This document shows, piece by piece, positions 16,356-24,455 of a stretch of DNA of 64,000 bases. The DNA lies in NCBI GenBank assembly GCA_044235645.1, contig JBIIHQ010000003.1, positions 62,001-126,000 on the forward strand, given 5' to 3'. This DNA comes from OMIW01 sp044235645. Its GTDB lineage: Bacteria > Bdellovibrionota_C > UBA2361 > OMIW01. Both the position numbers and the translations under genes were made by a program. A model generated the notes under the pieces. It worked only from the letters and a program-made list of their open reading frames with translations, ran no database searches and was not told the origin of the DNA. How positions within the stretch are numbered: the first letter of the stretch is position 1; every line of letters starts with the position of its first letter.

Positions 16356-19300
16356 ATGAATACTCCCTCTTCCCTCACTCATGACCTTATTCGCGCGAAC
16401 GCGGGAACAGGGAAAACATTTCAGCTCACGAACCGTTTTCTCTCGCTTATTCTGCGGGGGCATCCACCCGATTCGATCCTTGCGACAACCTTTACCCGCA
16501 AGGCGGCGAGTGAAATCCGCGAGCGCGTGTTTAAGCGGCTTCTCGAGGCCATGAACTCAAGCAAAGCGTGTGTGGAGCTTGGCAGTCATCTCGGTATTCC
16601 TGCACTCACTCTGGCTGATTGCGAGCGAGCCTTCCTTTCGCTCCTTGCGACCCAGCATCGGCTCCGCATCGGCACGATCGATGCTCTCTTCATGGAGATA
16701 GCCCGGCTCTTTTTTATTGAGACCGGACTGCCGGCACGATGGGAGGTAAGCTCAATCGCCGATGATCACCGTGCGCTCTCCGAGGCAGTTCTTACAACTC
16801 TCGAACGGCACCAAGCCGACGATGCTATCGGCGAAAAATGTGCCCGAATAATTGGTGAAAGGGCATCCTCAGCGATACTTACCCCGCTGATGCGTCACAT
16901 TCGACCCGCGCTCGAACTCGCTCGCTCATCCTCTCCTGAATCATGGTCTACACCACTCTCATTGGCGGAGAATTCGTCGACAAATCTGCCCCTTCACACC
17001 TTTGCCTCGGCGCTCGCTGATATGCCTCTTCCGATGACCAAGGGTAAGCCGCCTGCACCACATAAGACGTGGCTTAATGCGCGCAACAATCTTCTCACTC
17101 AAGTAACAGCGAGCGCTCCTTACGATATACTCGAACAATCGATTATTAAAAATCTTCTCAGCGGTGGCGATGGATTTGCGCGCCACCCTTTCACCGACGA
17201 GCACCGCGCAATTCTTTCACCCCTCGCAAACGCAGCGGCCTCTCAGATCCTCGCTGACACCGTCACGCGCACCGCGGAGCTACGCGACCTTATCGACGCG
17301 ACCCGCGCCACGCTTGATGCGATAAAATTCCGCACAAACAGCTACTCGTTTGATGACATCAAGCACATCCTTCGGTACGCCGCAGGACGCATCACTGAGC
17401 TCGATCTCTTCTTCCGACTCGATTGTACGATCCGCCACCTCCTCATCGACGAGTTTCAGGATACCTCGCTTGATCAGTGGACGGTATTAGAGCCCCTCGT
17501 CTCCGAGGTGCTTTCAGCATCTCCTGGAGAACGCACTTTTTTAGTTGTGGGTGATGAAAAGCAATCGATATACGATTGGCGAGGCGGGACACCACACCTC
17601 TTTCGCTATCTCGAAGAGCGCTATTCATCGCTTACGGCCAAGCCGCTCTTCCGTTCGTTTCGCTCCTCCCAAGCGATTATGGCTCTCGTTAACACGATCC
17701 TGGATCGCAGCCCCACTTGCGCGGTAATTGCTTCGCATCCTCGAGTGGCTGAAGAATGGCTCGCTCGAACTAGTCATCACGAAACAACGCTAATGAGTCA
17801 GGGATACGTTCAGATTGAGCGATTCTCCAGGGATAAATCGGACGACACTGAGGATAGCGATCTGAGCGATGATATCACCGATGGGACAGAGGCAGATGCG
17901 GTTGATAAAGAGAATACTGGTATTCGGCGTGCGGTTGAACTGGTCGCCGAAATCCGCGCATCGTACCCGACCGCGACGGTAGGGATTCTGCTTCGTCGCA
18001 ATAAGTACCAAACGACTATCCTGGCTGAGCTGCTTCGTCGTGATATCGCTGCTTCAGGTGAGGGAGGAACTCCGCTCACCTCCTCCCCCGTGGTGCGATC
18101 ATTGCTTGGCCTTCTAACCTGGATTGAGCACCCAGCAGATAAGGTAGCTCGTTTTCAGGTCGATCATACTCCTATTCGGGACGCATTTCCCGAATTATCC
18201 GGATCAATAGATGAGCGGTCATGGCTTGCAGAGCAGCGCTCCAGCGTGTGGCGATGGGGAATCGGAACGTATCTCGCGCGAGTGCTTGCCCGGATAGGGT
18301 TGGAGACGTCGGACGAGGCATCGCTTATCGATCACTTTATCGATGCAGCGTACGAATCTGATGCGACCACTGAGAGCCCCGATATCGATCGCTTTTTGCG
18401 TGACATAGAAACCCGATCGGTATCTCTCGAGAGCCAGGCTTCCGTGCGGGTCATGACGATTCACAAGGCAAAGGGGCTCGAATTTGATGCCGTTATTCTC
18501 CTCGATCTCGAGAGCCCTGCCGTTTCTCGTCGCGGAGTCTCCTTTCTCACCGAGCGCGCTGGGCCTCTTGACCTACCGTCGGCCGTTTGGATCCGCCCTC
18601 GCAGCTCGGTGATGAAATATCATGAGCGGCTCGTACGCGCGGACGAGGATGAAACAAATCGAGCACTCTCTGGTCAACTTGCGCTTCTCTACGTCGCCGT
18701 CACCCGAGCACGGCATGCGCTCTTTGTTCTTGTCGGGGACAAAATTCCGAAGACGAGCCTCAACGAACTACTCACCGCGACACTCGACCTACCGGGTGGG
18801 GATGCGACGATGGATGGGAGTTCTGATGATGATGTCGCCCCGAAGGAGAACACATCAGAGGGGGCCAATCCCTCCGCAGCGCGTATCGTCTACCACATCG
18901 GTGACCGCGCCTGGTATCGCTTCACTACCGCCCCCCCCTCTCCCACCACCAGCACTCACACCGTGGCTCGGCCGAACTTCCGTCCACCAACCGTTCTCCA
19001 TCGGCGGGCCCTTCTCGCACAAACTCCCTCAACCCGCGCTCTCACCAAGAGCTTCAACTCCGTTCTGAGCGAGGGCAGCGAGGCAGGCAAAAACTTCGGC
19101 GCCTTCGTACACGCCCTGTGCGAACAGATCACCTGGCTCACCGATTCGCCTGAGCTTACCGGCGATCCCACCGCCGTCGCCTACCTGCGCGATCGTCTCA
19201 CCCGGCCTGCTGTCCGCTCCGTTTTCGATCCCGCTCACTATCCGGTTCCTCCCGGTGGCACCCGCGACCTGTGGCGCGAGCGCCCCTTCGCCCTCCGTTT

Positions 19301-19580
19301 GGGGGGCAAGGTCATCTCGGGCATCTTCGACCGAGTCGTCGTCATACGCTCCACAACCGGGACCCCGCTGCGAGCCCACCTCATCGACTTCAAAACTGAT
19401 AGCTGCACTTCCGCTGACTCCGCAGCCATCGAATACCACACCGCCACCTATCGCCCGCAGATGACCATGTACCGCGCAGCGCTCGCGACTATGCTCGGCA
19501 TCCAGGAGGATGCCGTCAGGGGTGAGCTGCTATTTCTTGAGGGTGGCGTTGCGGTTGACCTGTTTGGGAAAGTGAGATAG
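16356..19580 (+). CDS. addA: AddA-like helicase-nuclease (UvrD/RecB family)
   Basis: A 1074-residue SF1A helicase with all main motifs: Walker A ANAGTGKTFQL (residues about 14-22), motif Ia ATTFTRKAASEIRERV, Walker B HLLIDEFQDTS (about 364), motif III VVGDEKQSIYDWRGG (about 398), motif V VMTIHKAKGLEFDAV (about 700), motif VI LLYVAVTRARHAL (about 779). The C-terminal RecB nuclease domain has LIDFKTDSC near residue 1010. It forms the AddAB end-resection machine with the upstream AddB, separated by 9 bp with GAGG before the ATG. A decayed copy of this gene's 3' end lies at about 23857-24133. It converges with the yqiK operon. Confidence 0.9.
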   Translation: MNTPSSLTHDLIRANAGTGKTFQLTNRFLSLILRGHPPDSILATTFTRKAASEIRERVFKRLLEAMNSSKACVELGSHLGIPALTLADCERAFLSLLATQHRLRIGTIDALFMEIARLFFIETGLPARWEVSSIADDHRALSEAVLTTLERHQADDAIGEKCARIIGERASSAILTPLMRHIRPALELARSSSPESWSTPLSLAENSSTNLPLHTFASALADMPLPMTKGKPPAPHKTWLNARNNLLTQVTASAPYDILEQSIIKNLLSGGDGFARHPFTDEHRAILSPLANAAASQILADTVTRTAELRDLIDATRATLDAIKFRTNSYSFDDIKHILRYAAGRITELDLFFRLDCTIRHLLIDEFQDTSLDQWTVLEPLVSEVLSASPGERTFLVVGDEKQSIYDWRGGTPHLFRYLEERYSSLTAKPLFRSFRSSQAIMALVNTILDRSPTCAVIASHPRVAEEWLARTSHHETTLMSQGYVQIERFSRDKSDDTEDSDLSDDITDGTEADAVDKENTGIRRAVELVAEIRASYPTATVGILLRRNKYQTTILAELLRRDIAASGEGGTPLTSSPVVRSLLGLLTWIEHPADKVARFQVDHTPIRDAFPELSGSIDERSWLAEQRSSVWRWGIGTYLARVLARIGLETSDEASLIDHFIDAAYESDATTESPDIDRFLRDIETRSVSLESQASVRVMTIHKAKGLEFDAVILLDLESPAVSRRGVSFLTERAGPLDLPSAVWIRPRSSVMKYHERLVRADEDETNRALSGQLALLYVAVTRARHALFVLVGDKIPKTSLNELLTATLDLPGGDATMDGSSDDDVAPKENTSEGANPSAARIVYHIGDRAWYRFTTAPPSPTTSTHTVARPNFRPPTVLHRRALLAQTPSTRALTKSFNSVLSEGSEAGKNFGAFVHALCEQITWLTDSPELTGDPTAVAYLRDRLTRPAVRSVFDPAHYPVPPGGTRDLWRERPFALRLGGKVISGIFDRVVVIRSTTGTPLRAHLIDFKTDSCTSADSAAIEYHTATYRPQMTMYRAALATMLGIQEDAVRGELLFLEGGVAVDLFGKVR

Positions 19581-19796
19581 CTGGCCAACGATATCGCGTA
19601 GGCCGCTCGCTCACATAGAGAAGCACTCCTCCCGGTCGGAGAAATACACGGCGATGAGGGTTGTCCATTTAGGACGTAACGGCCACGGGTATGAAAGTGT
19701 GCACAGATTGAGAGAATACCTGTTTAGCCGCGGAAGAATCGGGAGGAGGTTTATTGTTCCCCAACCCCGTTCATCTGATACGAAGCAAACCGATTG

Positions 19797-19828
19797 AGTG
19801 GGCCCAAGATACTCAATCAGGGCCCACT
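19797..19828. terminator. Inverted repeat between convergent addA and yqiK
   Basis: AGTGGGCCC (19797-19805) and GGGCCCACT (19820-19828) form a perfect 9-bp stem with a 14-nt loop. It is likely a bidirectional stop for the two converging operons, though no T-run follows. The rest of 19581-19861 shows nothing else. Confidence 0.5.
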
Positions 19829-19861
19829 GAGGTACTCGACCATGAGGTCAGATGTATTTCT

Positions 19862-21559
19862 CTAGAGGGAAGTTTTATTGCTACTACCCGAGACCTCCAC
19901 TCCGAGCGCCCTCGTGAGATCGTTTAAGCCCGAGCTACCAATGCCTATCTCTCCTAATAGCGAGTCCACCAGGGGTTGCTGCGCCCGATACCGCAGCGCG
20001 CTACTGACGACCTGATCAGCCAGATTACCACCCTGAGTGCTAGGCTGACCGCCAGCCGCCTGGGAGGAAGCGGACCCACCGTCACTCCGAAGACCCTCGA
20101 CCTGAACGATCTTAATCCCGTCGATTCTCTCCATAGGACGCACGGATTCGCGAATTATTTCGGGCAGCGCCTTGATAATCTCGAGCTTAACCTGCATCGC
20201 AATTTGCTCAATTGAAAGGGCATTCGCAGCCTCATTCAATGCTCGACGCCCAGCCGCATCAACCGAGTAGCGAACCTCACTTCCCTGCGCCCGCAGCCGC
20301 TCGGCGGCCGCATCCCCCTCGGCAATCATTGTCAGAGCATCTGCCTTGTCCCGAGCAGCCCTTTTTTCGGCATCTGCAGAGACCGTAATTCCGATCGACT
20401 CCTTCTCCGCATTCTTGGATGCCTCAACAAGCTCAATCTGTTTCTGTCTCTCCGCTCGCTCGGTTTCTCGCACGGTTACTACCTGCTCTTCTGCCTTTAC
20501 CGCGAGCGCGCGAGCTTTATCTGCCATTGCCTGAGCTTCCGATTGGGCCTTTGAACGCTCCGCAACGGCTATCGCTAGATCCTGTCGTGCCAACTCAACC
20601 GATTTGGTGCGCTCAACATCAGCCTGTTCGACTGCACGGTGTTTCTCGATTTCGCGCTCTTTAACCAGTTGCTCCATCTCCAGTTTTTTGCGATCGACTT
20701 CCTGCTGAGCGAGCAGCTGAGCTTCTCGCGCCTGACGGTCTTGTTCCGCTTTTTGCCTCGCAATATCCGCGCTCTGTTCCGCACGTCGAGTTTCCAGTTC
20801 TCGTTGTTGCTCAAGCCGGGCGTATTCCTCTTCACGCTGGAGCTCTAACTTTATCCTTTCCGCTTCAAGATTCTTCTGACGAATTAAAACCTCGGTATCC
20901 TGTTCGATATCGTTGCGCTGCTTACGTCTGTTTTCAATCTCCTCGGTCAATTTAGTCAGACCCTGGGCATCAAATGCGTTATCGGGATTTAGATACTCTT
21001 TGCCGGTTTGGTCGAGAGCCGTGAGGGATACCGATTCAAGTTCAAGGCCATTCTTTAATAAGTCCTCTGATACAGCCAGCTGGACCTTATTAACAAATTG
21101 GGTCCGTTGCTCGTGTAACTCTTCCATTGCCATCTCTGCGGCTACCGAGCGAAGCGCATCAACAAATTTTCCCTCAACAAGCGTCCTCAGCTCTTGCGGG
21201 TCTAGCGTTTTTAAACCCAGAGTTTGCGCTGCATCAGCAATCGCCTCCACTATCGGTTTTACTCGAACGTAAAACTCTGCCTCTACATCGACCCTCATTC
21301 TATCCCTCGTAATAAGGGCCTGTTCATTCGCCCGACGAACCTCGAGTCGAAGGGTATTCATGTTGACCGGTATCGTCTCGTGCAGAATCGGAAAAACGAG
21401 CGCTCCGCCATTCATGATTACCCGCTGTCCGCCGAAGCCGGTCCTTACAAACGACACCTCCTTGGAGGCTCGTCGGTACAGACGACTTACGATCAGTCCT
21501 AACGTCAATAGCGCAATGAATACCGTTGATGCAGCGAATATGATGTAGTTAATCGCCAT
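19862..21559 (-). CDS. yqiK: Flotillin-family protein YqiK
   Basis: A 565-residue protein: one N-terminal membrane helix (IIFAASTVFIALLTLGLIVS), a SPFH/band-7 domain (about 35-200, GGALVFPILHETIPVNMNTL, RDRMRVDVEAEFYVRV), then a very long Glu/Arg/Gln/Ala coiled coil (about 220-440), and a flotillin C-terminal segment ALNEAANALSIEQIAMQVKL with KALPEIIRESV. This is the YqiK type of flotillin, which scaffolds membrane microdomains and is usually encoded with the NfeD-like YqiJ. Here it is the last gene of a four-gene minus operon (RHH-like protein, PspA, YqiJ, YqiK); 64 bases separate it from yqiJ. The C-terminal tail is Gly/Ser/Gln-rich. Confidence 0.9.
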   Translation of the reverse strand: MAINYIIFAASTVFIALLTLGLIVSRLYRRASKEVSFVRTGFGGQRVIMNGGALVFPILHETIPVNMNTLRLEVRRANEQALITRDRMRVDVEAEFYVRVKPIVEAIADAAQTLGLKTLDPQELRTLVEGKFVDALRSVAAEMAMEELHEQRTQFVNKVQLAVSEDLLKNGLELESVSLTALDQTGKEYLNPDNAFDAQGLTKLTEEIENRRKQRNDIEQDTEVLIRQKNLEAERIKLELQREEEYARLEQQRELETRRAEQSADIARQKAEQDRQAREAQLLAQQEVDRKKLEMEQLVKEREIEKHRAVEQADVERTKSVELARQDLAIAVAERSKAQSEAQAMADKARALAVKAEEQVVTVRETERAERQKQIELVEASKNAEKESIGITVSADAEKRAARDKADALTMIAEGDAAAERLRAQGSEVRYSVDAAGRRALNEAANALSIEQIAMQVKLEIIKALPEIIRESVRPMERIDGIKIVQVEGLRSDGGSASSQAAGGQPSTQGGNLADQVVSSALRYRAQQPLVDSLLGEIGIGSSGLNDLTRALGVEVSGSSNKTSL

Positions 21560-21623
21560 GTATTTCCCCTTTTTCTACCTAGTCTGAGCTGAGAGAACAC
21601 GAAGCCAAGAGACCTAACCTCCC

Positions 21624-22319
21624 TTAGTCCGTGTCGTCTTCGATACAAAAAAAACGCGCCCCCACCTTTTTTACCAATATCACTCGACCTCCCGATGGGA
21701 TGGCAGCCTGACCTTCGTCGAGCTCAACCAAGACATAGTGATGCTGCCCATATTCATCACGTACCTTCGCTTGCACCGCCGTCCCTACCTGCGCGGTACC
21801 CAGAACTATGGTTGCGCTGCGACCGATAAATGAATCGTCGGTAATCGCTGAAGACTCATCCCCTGGGAGGATCTGTGCTAAACCCTTGCCTGTGAGTCGC
21901 GTCAGAGGACCCGCAACGACGAGGGCCAATGGAACCGCTAGTAGGGCAGGCGGGTAGGCGCCGATCAGACTTCCGACCAGCAGTTGGATTCCTATTCCGC
22001 AGACACCGAACAGGCAGAGAAAAACAACGAGAACCATCAAAACGGGGACCTTGCCAATCCGTATCCACCCTATTAGCTTGGTAAAGATAGAGCCACCATG
22101 ACCCGCAGCATCCAAGGCAGCTGGCGTATCGAGCGCGCCTGCATGGGGTAAACCTGAGGAACCATCTAAGACATCAATATCAGGAATCCAGCTATCAATG
22201 ATCTGAGAAAGACCAAATCCACCAACAATTGATAGTCCCTCTATTGCCGCGATGACGATCATCAGAATAAGGGCGGACAGAAATACTATATTTGCATCCG
22301 AGGTTAAAAACGCGATCAT
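21624..22319 (-). CDS. yqiJ: YqiJ-like membrane protein with NfeD/OB-fold domain
   Basis: A 231-residue protein with membrane segments near residues 8-30 (NIVFLSALILMIVIAAIEGL), about 90-112 (KVPVLMVLVVFLCLFGVCGI) and 115-140, and a cytosolic C-terminal OB-fold of the NfeD type (IGRSATIVLGTAQVGTAVQA, then YVLVELDEGQAAIPSGGRVI). YqiJ pairs with the flotillin YqiK; the OB domain is thought to bind the SPFH partner. It starts 20 nt after the pspA stop, consistent with one mRNA. The loop IPDIDVLDGSSG is an acidic/polar stretch common in YqiJ. Confidence 0.85.
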   Translation of the reverse strand: MIAFLTSDANIVFLSALILMIVIAAIEGLSIVGGFGLSQIIDSWIPDIDVLDGSSGLPHAGALDTPAALDAAGHGGSIFTKLIGWIRIGKVPVLMVLVVFLCLFGVCGIGIQLLVGSLIGAYPPALLAVPLALVVAGPLTRLTGKGLAQILPGDESSAITDDSFIGRSATIVLGTAQVGTAVQAKVRDEYGQHHYVLVELDEGQAAIPSGGRVILVKKVGARFFCIEDDTD

Positions 22320-22338
22320 GCTTAGCTAGTCCGTGTCT

Positions 22339-23043
22339 TCAGTCTTGGTCGGAATCATCACTCCTGCTGACACTCGCTTTGTGTGCCGCAAGACGCTCCT
22401 GGATCCTGTTTTTTCTGCTCATACCCTCTAACTCGGCCAGTTTTGATGCGGTATGGACATCGCTACTCAGAACCCCCGATGGCAATCCGGTAGCGCGTTG
22501 GATCAGCCTTTCAAAAGCTGCTTCCGCGTGCTCTACCTTTCTGCGAACCATCTCAAGGTCCCTATTTTTCTCCGAGTCCCTCTCGCCACCGAGCCCTTTT
22601 ACTCTTTGAGCTCGGTACTGGACTATCTCCTCGCGCATCTCGCTAATTCGCCCCTGTAAAGCACGTAGATAACCCTCGAGCTCCTTCTCTCGCTCCTCGA
22701 TATCGACGAGTGATTGCTCTATGACCGGGATTTGCGCCTCGATATCTAGCTGCACCGCGATCGCCGCCTCGGCGAGGTCGTCGCGTTTTTGGTCTATTGC
22801 AATCAACAGTTTTTCCTGCAGCTCGTCATGTTTCCGATTCGCCTCGAAGAGTCGACGTGTTGCAAGATGTTTCTGGGCAAGCTGCCGTCCGAGCTCATTT
22901 CGCACTTCGTCCAGGGCACTCTCAATCTCCCGAACCGTCTGCTCTAGAACGGTATCTTGATCAGCACCCTCAATCACCTCAATCAGCCGATTTACCCCTC
23001 CGGCCAATACTCGCCTCACCCGCGTTTTGATACTCTCTGCCAT
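22339..23043 (-). CDS. pspA: PspA/IM30 family membrane-stress protein
   Basis: A 234-residue, almost fully alpha-helical protein starting MAESIKTRVRRVLAGGVNRL, the amphipathic helix that binds stressed membranes. The start at 23043 is chosen because GGGGATGG lies just upstream; the frame is open further to a TTG at 23058. Long coiled-coil helices follow (EQTVREIESALDEVRNELGR, EEREKELEGYLRALQGRISE). PspA/IM30 proteins form ESCRT-III-like assemblies that stabilise membranes. The neighbours YqiJ and YqiK suggest a phage-shock-like module that does not use PspF or PspBC. The C-terminal region (from about 170) has a long polar extension. Confidence 0.88.
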   Translation of the reverse strand: MAESIKTRVRRVLAGGVNRLIEVIEGADQDTVLEQTVREIESALDEVRNELGRQLAQKHLATRRLFEANRKHDELQEKLLIAIDQKRDDLAEAAIAVQLDIEAQIPVIEQSLVDIEEREKELEGYLRALQGRISEMREEIVQYRAQRVKGLGGERDSEKNRDLEMVRRKVEHAEAAFERLIQRATGLPSGVLSSDVHTASKLAELEGMSRKNRIQERLAAHKASVSRSDDSDQD

Positions 23044-23093
23044 ATCGACCATCCCCAAAAAATATTTAAACGGTACCTAGATCCTCGGTGGGG

Positions 23094-23702
23094 CTAGCTG
23101 TCAGCGTCGGTCACCAGCACTGCGCTGAGGGGGTCGCAAACGGCGCTAGATCTGACGGCATCTATCTGATTGAGAGCCGGCGATTTCCGCGTCTTGGTGG
23201 AAACGACAAGCTCTACCAGCTCCTGAATTACCGAGAGATTCGACGATATAACGGCGGGATCATAACAAGGCTCCTCTCGCGTCACCGCCAATCGCAACGC
23301 GCCCTCCATTAAGCCAAAGACCTCACCGACCAACTCCTTCTCAAATCGTCGAAGCGCCTCAGATTCGGTGACATCGGCAGGCAAGGTTGTTTTCGCTATA
23401 GGTTTTTTCAGAAACAAGGACATAAACCCGGGGAGCCAACCACCAATCCTCGCGACAAACTCCGAATGTATCGCGGCGGCGCCCTGAACTGCCCGCACCT
23501 CCTGGTAGCGTCGTTCTATAATCGACATGATGAAGGCAACTGATTCCTCCGGCTCGGTAGCTGATCGATGCCGCTCTCTTGCCTCACCAATGAGAGCGCG
23601 CACCTTTTCACTTGCTGTTACCGCTCCCGGCACCGCGAGGCGGGCGAGAAACGCAGCATCTTCGTGACTTATGCGGACACTGAGGGGGACTGTTTTTACC
23701 AT
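23094..23702 (-). CDS. RHH/CopG-like N-terminus protein, first gene of the PspA operon
   Basis: A 202-residue protein starting at ATG 23702, behind GAGGTG; a GTG six bases upstream is possible. The first 40 residues, VPLSVRISHEDAAFLARLAV then TASEKVRALIGEARE, look like a ribbon-helix-helix DNA-binding motif. The rest is helical (ESVAFIMSIIERRYQEVRAV, LRRFEKELVGEVFGLMEGAL) and unrecognised. It leads the pspA-yqiJ-yqiK operon. A 36-bp near-perfect palindrome lies over the -35 box upstream, a natural site for an RHH dimer pair, so autoregulation is likely. RHH assignment is inference from the N-terminal pattern. The gap to pspA is 50 bases. Confidence 0.65.
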   Translation of the reverse strand: MVKTVPLSVRISHEDAAFLARLAVPGAVTASEKVRALIGEARERHRSATEPEESVAFIMSIIERRYQEVRAVQGAAAIHSEFVARIGGWLPGFMSLFLKKPIAKTTLPADVTESEALRRFEKELVGEVFGLMEGALRLAVTREEPCYDPAVISSNLSVIQELVELVVSTKTRKSPALNQIDAVRSSAVCDPLSAVLVTDADS

Positions 23703-23732
23703 AATCACCTCACTTCATGAGACGTTTACTTA

Positions 23733-23762
23733 AGTATACATAAAACATGTATATGTATGCAA
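23733..23762 (-). promoter_or_regulatory. Sigma70-type promoter of the PspA operon
   Basis: On the minus strand, -35 TTGCAT (23757-23762) and -10 TATACT (23733-23738) with an 18-bp spacer, about 25 nt upstream of the first gene's start site region. The -35 box lies inside the palindrome at 23745-23780. Confidence 0.55.
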
Positions 23763-23780
23763 ATGCATACATATACATGT
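23745..23780. promoter_or_regulatory. 36-bp palindrome, candidate operator of the PspA operon
   Basis: The left arm ACATGTATATGTATGCA is exactly mirrored on the right (TGCATACATATACATGT), 17-bp arms around AA. Each arm contains repeated TGTAT units, as favoured by ribbon-helix-helix proteins. It overlaps the -35 box of the operon promoter, a position for repression. Confidence 0.65.
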
Positions 23781-23856
23781 GCCGTTTACAGATACTCGGC
23801 AGCACTCCCTGCCGACCGCGCCCCCCGATGTTTCCGTTAGACTTCAACAGAGTGAA

Positions 23857-24133
23857 ACCGGTCTCTCGTCACCGGGCATCTTCTACGAGCTCGGCAACCA
23901 CAGCTGGTGTCCCTTTACTTCCGATCGCCCCTCGACCCCGTCCTTTAGAACCGACGGCTGCACCCTACCGATGCAAATGCTAACGAGCGCCAGATCGAGA
24001 CGTGTCAGCCCAGGATGGCCCTCTCCCGAGCAGCTCTCGCGACGATCCTTGGCATTCAGGAGGAATACCGTAATGGGTCACCTGCTGTTTCTTGATGATG
24101 ATTTTGTGGGGAACTATTTCAGAAGGGGTGACG
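23857..24133 (+). pseudogene. Decayed copy of the addA 3' end
   Basis: Read in shifting frames this stretch matches the C-terminus of the intact AddA at 16356-19580. The clearest part is 24030-24065: SRAALATILGIQEE against YRAALATMLGIQED in AddA, followed after a frameshift by HLLFLDDD against ELLFLEGG. Upstream, 23875-23970 resembles the DNA coding GIFDRV to DFKTDSCT. Stops and frameshifts break it. It has the same orientation as addA, so addA 3' sequences flank the PspA-YqiJK operon as imperfect direct copies. The remaining stretch 24134-24455 shows no gene or signal I can support. Confidence 0.7.
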
Positions 24134-24455
24134 ATTGGCGAAAAATATAGCGGAGACCAATCAGGCGCATTCCCGTGCAGTGCCTCACATGGTCCGAATC
24201 CCGCCCGATTACCACCTTTCGCTTCACAATGATTAAGCAACCAGTGCAATGTCACTTCCGACACCCGGTCACCTATAGCTCCTGGGGAGAATTTCTCCAG
24301 CCATGCAATCCGTGGTGATACAACGGCGGTTCCAGACCCACATCAAGAGTCCACGACCGCGGCCGACCATGATATGACGCCCAAAATGTCGACCCTTCAT
24401 GTCAGTTTCAACACGATGCGTCACAAACACAGGGGGAACATTAAAGGAGACTTAA

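Noticed and set aside
23980..24264. Minus-strand frame opposite the addA remnant
   Set aside because: It overlaps sequence that aligns with addA on the other strand; protein-like look is probably a shadow.
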